In this document: piece by piece, positions 6,611 through 11,372 of the stretch
Layout: every line of letters begins with the position of its first letter
Numbering within the stretch: position 1 is the first letter of the stretch
Assembly: GCA_013043945.1 (NCBI GenBank)
Contig: JABEUW010000127.1
Coordinates: 1-11,372, forward strand
Source: Vulcanimicrobiota bacterium
GTDB taxonomy: Bacteria; Vulcanimicrobiota; Vulcanimicrobiia; Vulcanimicrobiales; Vulcanimicrobiaceae
DNA: 11,372 bases
Reading direction: 5' to 3'
The notes under the pieces: generated by a model
What the model was told of the DNA's origin: nothing
The model's input: only the letters and a program-made list of their open reading frames with translations
The model's database searches: none
Made by a program: the position numbers and the translations under genes

Positions 6611-7644
6611 GAGAGGCGATCCAGCGCCTTCGTGACGCCGGTAAAAAACGCGCGCCGAAGATCGGTACTATCGTCGCGCCCAAAGTAGACGGTATTACTC
6701 AGCAAGACCGCAGTAAGATCGCGTTGCGGATCGACCCAAATACAGGTTCCGGTGAAGCCCGTATGTCCGAAAGAATCGCGCGAAAAACCCGGACCGCAGG
6801 AGTTATCGTCGCGTGTTTTGAGCGCCCAGCCGAGCGCGCGGCGCAGCGTTGGATCGAAGGCCTGTTCGCGCACCGCTTCTCGGGCGAGCCCCGGCTCGAG
6901 CACCGACCCCCTCCCGTGCAACGGCGCGAGATATTGCTCGCCGACCCACGCCGCATCGGCCGCGCTACCGAAGAGCCCGGCGTGCCCCGCGACACCGCCG
7001 CAGAGATAGGCCTTTTCGTCGTGAACCGCCCCTTGCACGCGCCCGCGCCAGGAATCGCACTCCGTCGCCGGCATCGCGCCCCATTGCCGTGCGCGAGGCC
7101 GGTAGCCGAAGCCGCTGCGCGCGACAAAGCCTTCGAGCAGCGCTTGCAACGAGCGCCCTTCTCGGCGCGCTATCGCGATGCCGAGGGCAATAAAGCCGAG
7201 GTCGCTGTAGAGCACGCCTTCACCGACGGCGCCCTGCAGTTCGGTGGTGAGCGCGAATTCCTCCACAGCGCGGTCGCGCAGCGAGCGATAGTGCGCTCCG
7301 GATTGCATTCCGGAGGTATGCGCGAGGAGGTTTCGCATAGTAATCGCCCGGTGAGGGAGCTCGCTCCATTCCGGTATCGTCGCAACCAACGCCGTGTCCA
7401 GCGCAAAATGACCGCGAGCGACGGCGTCGAGCGCAATGGTTGCAACGAAGAGTTTCGTCAGCGACGCGAGATCGAAACGCGTGTCGATCGCGATCGGTCG
7501 AGCGAACTCATCGGCACGCGTGCGACCGTACGCTCGTTCGAAGAGGACGCGCCCGTGTCGTTCGACGCGCCCGACCGCGGCAGTATAGCGTCGGTCGAGC
7601 GCGTTGCGAAGAACGGCGTCGCACTCCGGGAAGAGCTCAACCAC
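6607..7644 (-). CDS. Serine hydrolase of the beta-lactamase/PBP4* class, probably AmiE-like muramyl-peptide amidase
   Basis: A 345-aa class C-type serine hydrolase. The nucleophile motif is Ser61-Leu-Thr-Lys64 in 'FDLASLTKLF', the second motif Tyr146-Ser-Asp148 in 'VLYSDLGF', and the third His294-Thr-Gly296 in 'FGHTGFTG'; 'LLAHTSGM' (106-113) is a further family landmark. The start is GTG 7644, which overlaps the nagZ stop by 8 bases. I see no signal peptide, so it looks cytoplasmic, unlike most secreted relatives. Family knowledge: in Bacillus subtilis, AmiE, of this fold, is encoded beside nagZ and removes the peptide from MurNAc, and in other bacteria such a domain is fused to the C-terminus of GH3 enzymes. 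By that precedent this is likely the amidase step; a D,D-carboxypeptidase or esterase remains possible. No clear Shine-Dalgarno sequence is seen. Confidence 0.85.
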   Translation of the reverse strand: MVELFPECDAVLRNALDRRYTAAVGRVERHGRVLFERAYGRTRADEFARPIAIDTRFDLASLTKLFVATIALDAVARGHFALDTALVATIPEWSELPHRAITMRNLLAHTSGMQSGAHYRSLRDRAVEEFALTTELQGAVGEGVLYSDLGFIALGIAIARREGRSLQALLEGFVARSGFGYRPRARQWGAMPATECDSWRGRVQGAVHDEKAYLCGGVAGHAGLFGSAADAAWVGEQYLAPLHGRGSVLEPGLAREAVREQAFDPTLRRALGWALKTRDDNSCGPGFSRDSFGHTGFTGTCIWVDPQRDLTAVLLSNTVYFGRDDSTDLRRAFFTGVTKALDRLS

Positions 7645-9118
7645 GCGTCAAGGCGACCGGTAATTTTCCGTTCGTCGGCGCGCCGGAGAAGAGGGCCGCC
7701 GCACAGGCATGGAGGTGCAGCGCATCGCTACCGAAGCAGCAAAGTGCGTGCTCCACAAAGGGCGCCGCTTCGATATCGAACGGCTCCATCGTCGATACGA
7801 GGATGCTCTCGGGAAAGCGCTCGACGATTCGGCGAATCGCGTCTCCGGCGGCGGCATCGAGATGCGTGCGATACGAGAGCAAGACCGGTCGTCGCCCCGA
7901 ACTCTCCAATGTCGCGAGCACGCGATCGAGCGACGCCGGATCGCCCGGATGGAGCTCGGGAGCCTCGATCGCGCCGAGCGCCGCCGCGCCGAGCTCGCCG
8001 GAGAGGCCGAAGCGCACGAGGATACTCTCGTTCGCTCGCACGCGGGGGGTTCCGCGAACCCGAACCACGGCGCGCGCGGCGATCGTTACACCGACCTCCG
8101 GGAACGGCCCCGGGGCATCGAGCGGAATCGGCGCGCTGAGCGTCGCCCGTAGCATGCGCATGCGCATACCCGCCTCGCGCAGCCGCCACTCGCGCATCTC
8201 CCCGCGCGAAATGAGCTCGGCGATCTCTCGAGCGGCAGGAAGTGCGTCGTCGAGCCGTTCGCCGATGAGCGCGCAGTCGGCGCCGGCCCGAATTGCCGCC
8301 GCCGCTCGCTGCGGAATCGTGCCGAAACGATCGAGCGCTCCCATCTCCAGATCGTCGGTAAACGCGACTCCGTTGAAGGAGCAGCTCTCGCGCAAGAGCG
8401 TCCGCATCACCGCTTCGGAGAGCGTTGCCGGATGCTCTCGATCGACGCTCTCTACCACGACATGCGCGACCATCGCCGCACGCGCATGCGGTAAGAGATC
8501 GCGAAAGGGTGCGAGATCGCGCAGATGCAGCACTGCGGTCGGCAGCGAGATCGTCGGCAAGGCCACATGCGAATCGACGGCGGTGCTACCGTGTCCCGGG
8601 AAGTGCTTAAACGTCGGGACGATGCCGCGGCGCCCCATACCGCCGGCAAATGCTCCCGCAAGATCGGCGACGCGTTCGGGATTGTCGCCGAAGGAACGCG
8701 TACCGATCACGGTACTCGCGTGGTCGATCGCGAGGTCGAGCACGGGCGCAAAATCGAGGTTCACACCCATGCGGCGCAGGTCGTGCGCCATCTGCTCCCC
8801 GAGCTTTCGCGCGAGGTCGAGATCGTCGGCGGCGCCGACGGCCATCATCGACGGCATCGGGGCGAGCCCTTCGCGCAGGCGTGCGACGCGGCCACCTTCT
8901 TGGTCGATCGCGATCAGCGGGGTCGGATCGTCGGGACGGAGCGCACGCAACGCATCGGTGAGCGCGCGAGCGCGCTCTAGCGAGGGGAGATTTCTTGCAA
9001 AAAGGACGTAGCCGCCGAATCCCCGCAACGCAAACTCATCGCGGGTCCTCGCATCGAGCTCGGATCCCGGGAAACCTACCGCGAGAACACCCTCTGCCAG
9101 GTCGACGAACTCGCTCAG
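7637..9118 (-). CDS. nagZ: Beta-N-acetylhexosaminidase, GH3, with C-terminal second domain; probable CTG start
   Basis: GH3 enzyme that hydrolyses the GlcNAc-beta-1,4-(anhydro)MurNAc bond of muropeptides. With the CTG start proposed it has 493 residues: 'LAIYF'-like N-terminal strand 'EGVLAVGFPGSELD', 'IDQEGGRV' (Asp72), 'KHFPGHG' (171-177) with the acid/base dyad motif Asp182-Ser-His184, and 'FTDDLEMGA' with nucleophile Asp255. Simple NagZ proteins have about 340 residues; here a further ~150-residue domain ends in 'NGKLPVALT', as in two-domain GH3 enzymes of the Bacillus type. No signal peptide is visible, so it is probably cytoplasmic. The only conventional start in the frame is TTG 9028, which would cut off the first strand of the barrel. 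The stop overlaps the serine hydrolase start by 8 bases. A gap of 33 bases separates it from the upstream gene. Confidence 0.92.
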   Translation of the reverse strand: MSEFVDLAEGVLAVGFPGSELDARTRDEFALRGFGGYVLFARNLPSLERARALTDALRALRPDDPTPLIAIDQEGGRVARLREGLAPMPSMMAVGAADDLDLARKLGEQMAHDLRRMGVNLDFAPVLDLAIDHASTVIGTRSFGDNPERVADLAGAFAGGMGRRGIVPTFKHFPGHGSTAVDSHVALPTISLPTAVLHLRDLAPFRDLLPHARAAMVAHVVVESVDREHPATLSEAVMRTLLRESCSFNGVAFTDDLEMGALDRFGTIPQRAAAAIRAGADCALIGERLDDALPAAREIAELISRGEMREWRLREAGMRMRMLRATLSAPIPLDAPGPFPEVGVTIAARAVVRVRGTPRVRANESILVRFGLSGELGAAALGAIEAPELHPGDPASLDRVLATLESSGRRPVLLSYRTHLDAAAGDAIRRIVERFPESILVSTMEPFDIEAAPFVEHALCCFGSDALHLHACAAALFSGAPTNGKLPVALTRG

Positions 9119-9123
9119 AACGG

Positions 9124-9129
9124 CTCCTT
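9124..9129 (-). promoter_or_regulatory. Ribosome binding site deciding the nagZ start
   Basis: A full AAGGAG (minus strand, 9129-9124) is followed by five bases (CCGTT) and then CTG at 9118-9116, in the nagZ frame. It is the strongest Shine-Dalgarno match in the operon and lies 90 bases before the first conventional start (TTG 9028), where I see no comparable site. Confidence 0.7.
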
Positions 9130-9151
9130 CTCGGAAGGGAAGAACGTGACG

Positions 9152-9451
9152 TCAGTGCGCGCTGATCGATTGCGCTACGAGCATCTTCCCGGAGCGGGCC
9201 GCCAGTACCTCGACGCGATCGCCGAGCCGAAGGCTCGCGAGGGTCGCGAAGACGCCGGAGCGCTGGATCGAGGTGTTCGGGGTCACCCTCACCTCGAGGG
9301 TCTTCGCGCCGACGCGGACGTCGATGCTCGGTTGCTGATAATGAATACCGACGAGTCGTCCGGAGAACGAGAGCGTGTGCGAGGGGTGCGCCCAAAGGGC
9401 ACTCGGTGCGAGTGCGAGCATAGCCGACAAGAGGAAAAAAGAGCGTTTCAC
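9152..9451 (-). CDS. Small exported beta-rich protein, DUF5666-like
   Basis: A 99-aa protein starting at GTG 9451. It has a clear signal peptide: 'MKR', a hydrophobic core to residue 19, and cleavage expected after 'ALWA' (21). The mature part of about 78 residues has the alternating pattern of a single small beta barrel: 'FSGRLVGIHYQQPSIDVRVG', 'LEVRVTPNTSIQRSG', 'ASLRLGDRVEVLA'. The 'V.V.P.T.I...G....L..L..GDRVEV' pattern matches DUF5666-type periplasmic OB-like domains, whose role is unknown to me. It lies between two minus-strand genes with gaps of 21 and 33 bases, so it is probably co-transcribed with the peptidoglycan-recycling genes. No strong ribosome binding site is visible. Family assignment is by pattern only. 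Confidence 0.7.
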   Translation of the reverse strand: MKRSFFLLSAMLALAPSALWAHPSHTLSFSGRLVGIHYQQPSIDVRVGAKTLEVRVTPNTSIQRSGVFATLASLRLGDRVEVLAARSGKMLVAQSISAH

Positions 9452-9472
9452 GTTAGGTACTCTATAAACGCA

Positions 9473-9784
9473 TTACGGTGTCGACGACGTTCCATCGCCG
9501 CGGAGAATTTGAAAGTAACTCTCGCGTGCTGCCGGATCGCCGGAGCGAGCGCGTTGCGATGCATCCCGTAGCGCCAAGACCGTCGCATCGTCGGCGCGCA
9601 GATTCGCCGCGGCCAAGCGCAGCGCGAGCAACGCTAAATCCGGGGTCCGTTCCCCCAAACGAGCGATCCCTTCCATAAATGGGCGGAGGTGCTCGCCACT
9701 CGGTTTGGAAGCGAGCAGGGCGGCGACGACGGCCCCCTTCGCGGGGGAACTCTCAAGAAGATAGCTATCGAGAAGCTCGAACAT
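9473..9784 (-). CDS. Hypothetical 103-aa alpha-helical protein
   Basis: I do not recognise this protein. From ATG 9784 it reads 103 residues rich in Ala and Leu with regular helix-forming heptads ('TPDLALLALRLAAANLRADDATVLALRDA', as two adjoining helices) and an acidic start 'MFELLDSYLLESS', ending in a polar tail; there is no signal peptide or membrane segment. The frame is open further upstream to 10051, but that part is Arg-rich shadow of the divergent protease gene, so I start at the last ATG before it. No Shine-Dalgarno sequence is evident and the start is uncertain; an internal ATG at 'FMEGIARL' is an alternative. It precedes the DUF5666-like gene by 21 bases and would be the first gene of the operon. 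Its helical composition would suit a small binding or adaptor protein. Confidence 0.55.
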   Translation of the reverse strand: MFELLDSYLLESSPAKGAVVAALLASKPSGEHLRPFMEGIARLGERTPDLALLALRLAAANLRADDATVLALRDASQRARSGDPAARESYFQILRGDGTSSTP

Positions 9785-9790
9785 CACCGC

Positions 9791-11218
9791 ATGCGGTTCG
9801 CCGTTGCGACCTTGGCCCTTCTTTTCGCCCTCACCGCGTCGACTTCGGCGCGAACGACGAACCTCGCGAGTCTCCTCGCGCGCATGCGAGCGGCCGCCGG
9901 CCCCCTCTGGTCGGCCCATATCGATGCGATCGCCGATATTACCGATGGCGCGGTCGTAACGCGCGCGCATATCGACGCGAGCGGAGATCGACTGACGCTG
10001 CATCGATGCCTCGACGATCGCTGTCTTGGTCGCTTCTATCATGGCGCGCACGCCGACGACCTAACGCTTAACGGCGCTCCTATCATGGCTCCGCAATTAA
10101 GTTCCAGCGAGCCGGCGCTCTTGCTCGCGCTCTCGCACGCATTTCTCCGCCCGGGTTTTCGCCGAGCCGGAGGCACGATTGCGTTACTTCCCCTAACGGG
10201 CGGCGCCGGCGATTCGATCGAGGTGCGTTCGCCCGGCATCGCGCCGTTCACCGTGCGCGTAGCACGAAATGGACTGATCGAGCGTGCGAGGATCGGGTCC
10301 TCGATCTATGCTTTTTCCGACTACCTTCGCGTAGCGATGCTCCGAATGCCGTCGCGCATCGAACGCGATGGAAAACCGTACATGACCTTCCATCATCTGC
10401 AAATGGTGAACGCTCCATTTATCGAGCCGCATCCGTTGCCGTTAACCTTCGCTGCTGCGCCGGTCGTCCTATCCTGGCGACCGCGCGCACGGAGCCCGGT
10501 CGTCGACTGCAGCATCGGTGGAAGAGCGCTGCGCTGCCTCGTCGATAGCGGTAACTCGGGGCTCTCGATGACCCTCTCGCTCGCCGAGCGCCTGCACCTG
10601 CATCCAATCGGCACCTTCGAAGTCCAAGGCATCGGGCGCTATCTTACCGAGTTGGTCACGGCGCCCCCCTTGCACGTCGGATCGGCGACGTTGCCGAGCG
10701 CGACCTACGTCGTGCTCTCCGATCTCGAGGGTACGAGATACGACGTGATTCTCGGCACGGATTTTCTCGCAGCGGCGCGCGTTACCATCGACGGTCCAAA
10801 ACGGCGGGTCATCCTGCAGCCATCGGAAACGACGAACGCAGCAAGTGGCCTTCCGATTCGTTTTATCGCGTTGGTGCCGACCGTACCGGTAACGCTCGCG
10901 AGCACTCCGGCTCGCCTTCTCGTCGATACCGGCGACGAATCGGCGATCGATCTCGGCGCGCGTTTTTTTCATCGCCACCCGACGCTCTTCCACGTCACCG
11001 AGAATCGTTCGGTGCGCGGCGTCGGAGGCAGCAGCATCGAACGCCTCGGCCGCATCGCCACGATGACGCTGGGATCGCTCCATCTCTCCAATCTCGAAAT
11101 CGGGGAGACCGAGCACCTTCACAGCTCCGGCGATGGACACCTCGGTAGCGGACTCCTTGCAAGATTCGTCGTGACGTTCGATTACGCGAACGACCGCATC
11201 GAGATCGCGCAGCCATAA
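9791..11218 (+). CDS. Exported two-lobed pepsin/retropepsin-like aspartic protease
   Basis: A 475-aa protein. ATG 9791 is chosen because a signal peptide follows directly ('MRFAVATLALLFALTASTSA', cleavage near 19-20); an in-frame ATG at 9689 would bury it behind 34 charged residues. Residues of about 30-230 form a beta-rich region without protease motifs, perhaps a LolA-like sensor or pro-domain. Two retropepsin-type half-sites follow in one chain: 'CLVDSGNSG' with Asp252, paired with 'DVILGTDFL' (318-326), and 'LLVDTGDESA' with Asp379, paired with 'LGSGLLARFVVTFDY' (451-465). Such DS/TG plus hydrophobic-Gly lobes form one active site in pepsin-like enzymes. Product: a periplasmic or surface protease; substrate unknown. 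It is divergent from the operon and 6 bases from its first start codon. No ribosome binding site or terminator is evident. Confidence 0.82.
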   Translation: MRFAVATLALLFALTASTSARTTNLASLLARMRAAAGPLWSAHIDAIADITDGAVVTRAHIDASGDRLTLHRCLDDRCLGRFYHGAHADDLTLNGAPIMAPQLSSSEPALLLALSHAFLRPGFRRAGGTIALLPLTGGAGDSIEVRSPGIAPFTVRVARNGLIERARIGSSIYAFSDYLRVAMLRMPSRIERDGKPYMTFHHLQMVNAPFIEPHPLPLTFAAAPVVLSWRPRARSPVVDCSIGGRALRCLVDSGNSGLSMTLSLAERLHLHPIGTFEVQGIGRYLTELVTAPPLHVGSATLPSATYVVLSDLEGTRYDVILGTDFLAAARVTIDGPKRRVILQPSETTNAASGLPIRFIALVPTVPVTLASTPARLLVDTGDESAIDLGARFFHRHPTLFHVTENRSVRGVGGSSIERLGRIATMTLGSLHLSNLEIGETEHLHSSGDGHLGSGLLARFVVTFDYANDRIEIAQP

Positions 11219-11225
11219 TAGCCCC

Positions 11226-11291
11226 CTGTCACCCCGAGTAGCCGCGCTCCCTGTAACCCCGAGTAGCCGCGCTCCCTGTCACCCCGAGTAG
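11226..11291. repeat. 25-bp tandem repeat, 2.6 copies
   Basis: Copies at 11226-11250, 11251-11275 and a partial one at 11276-11291. Each begins CTGTCACCCCGAGTAG (the second has CTGTAACC) and continues CCGCGCTCC in the full copies. It begins 8 bases after the protease stop codon. The 'GTCACCCCGAG' core resembles dispersed intergenic repeats seen in several high-GC soil lineages, where it often forms one arm of a hairpin; no matching second arm is present here. Confidence 0.85.
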
Positions 11292-11372
11292 ATGGGATGA
11301 GAAGGCCGGTCGCCGAAGCGGTTTTCGAAAGAACACCCGCGTTGCGCACTCAGAGGTGCAAGGAGACCGACC
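11292..11372 (+). other. Gene-free edge, upstream region of a gene beyond the window
   Basis: No convincing gene or terminator hairpin is seen here. The only signal is AAGGAG at 11360-11365. I see no clear sigma70-type promoter pair. Confidence 0.4.
11360..11365 (+). promoter_or_regulatory. Probable ribosome binding site for the next gene
   Basis: AAGGAG ends seven bases before the window edge, so a plus-strand start codon would be expected at about 11372-11375, just outside. This implies the next gene points the same way as the aspartic protease. Confidence 0.45.

Noticed and set aside
6481..8139. Long plus-strand ORF of 552 codons opposite nagZ and the serine hydrolase
   Set aside because: It is an Arg/Ala/Pro-rich antisense frame typical of GC-rich DNA, without recognisable motifs, while the minus strand carries clear enzyme signatures.
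7440..9011. Plus-strand ORF of 523 codons antisense to nagZ
   Set aside because: Composition is dominated by Ser, Arg and Ala with no domain; it is the shadow of the nagZ frame.
9455..9468. TATAGA on the minus strand just before GTG 9451, as a -10 box for the DUF5666-like gene
   Set aside because: The best -35 candidate (TCGACA) is only 12 bases away, too close for a standard promoter.
9785..10051. Upstream extension of the 103-aa ORF into the protease gene
   Set aside because: The added residues are low-complexity Arg/Gly/Glu and overlap the signal peptide and N-terminus of the protease on the other strand.
11297..11372. ATG at 11297 with an open frame to the window edge
   Set aside because: It follows the repeat directly with no ribosome binding site, and an AAGGAG at 11360 points to a start further downstream.

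Overview
The window comes from a high-GC bacterium with very compact gene packing. Eight of the ten complete genes overlap a neighbour or lie within about 35 bases of one upstream, and GTG starts are common. An AnmK-type anhydro-muropeptide route plus several predicted exported proteins suggest a cell with an envelope that makes 1,6-anhydro-MurNAc, probably diderm. My tentative impression is a little-cultured soil or MAG lineage such as Candidatus Eremiobacterota (WPS-2), but nothing here proves the phylum.

Plus strand, 1-2118: the 3' end of a methylmalonyl-CoA mutase catalytic subunit (no fused B12-binding domain) overlaps by a GTGA tetranucleotide with a complete methylmalonyl-CoA epimerase. 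This is part of propionate/succinate interconversion. After an 85-base gap comes a radical SAM protein with a second C-terminal cysteine cluster, of the AhbC/NirJ type that modifies siroheme-derived tetrapyrroles.

Minus strand, 9784-2087: one apparent eight-gene operon, read right to left. Its order is a 103-aa unknown protein, a small exported DUF5666-like beta protein, NagZ (GH3 beta-N-acetylglucosaminidase), a serine hydrolase of the beta-lactamase/AmiE class, AnmK, a BadF-type amino-sugar kinase, MurQ, and an exported DUF4127 protein of unknown function. From nagZ onward every junction is a 4- or 8-base overlap. The middle five genes make a peptidoglycan-recycling line. NagZ releases GlcNAc and anhydroMurNAc-peptide, the serine hydrolase may remove the stem peptide, AnmK makes MurNAc-6-P, MurQ converts that to GlcNAc-6-P and D-lactate, and the sugar kinase can phosphorylate free GlcNAc. 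DUF4127 at the coupled 3' end is the most interesting unexplained member. NagZ appears to use a CTG start behind a strong Shine-Dalgarno sequence.

Plus strand, 9791-11218: a divergent gene only 6 bases from the operon's first start codon encodes an exported two-lobed aspartic protease (one DSG and one DTG site). The last 154 bases hold 2.6 copies of a 25-bp tandem repeat and, at the very edge, a probable ribosome binding site for a gene beyond the window. The octamer GCGATCGC is unusually frequent throughout.
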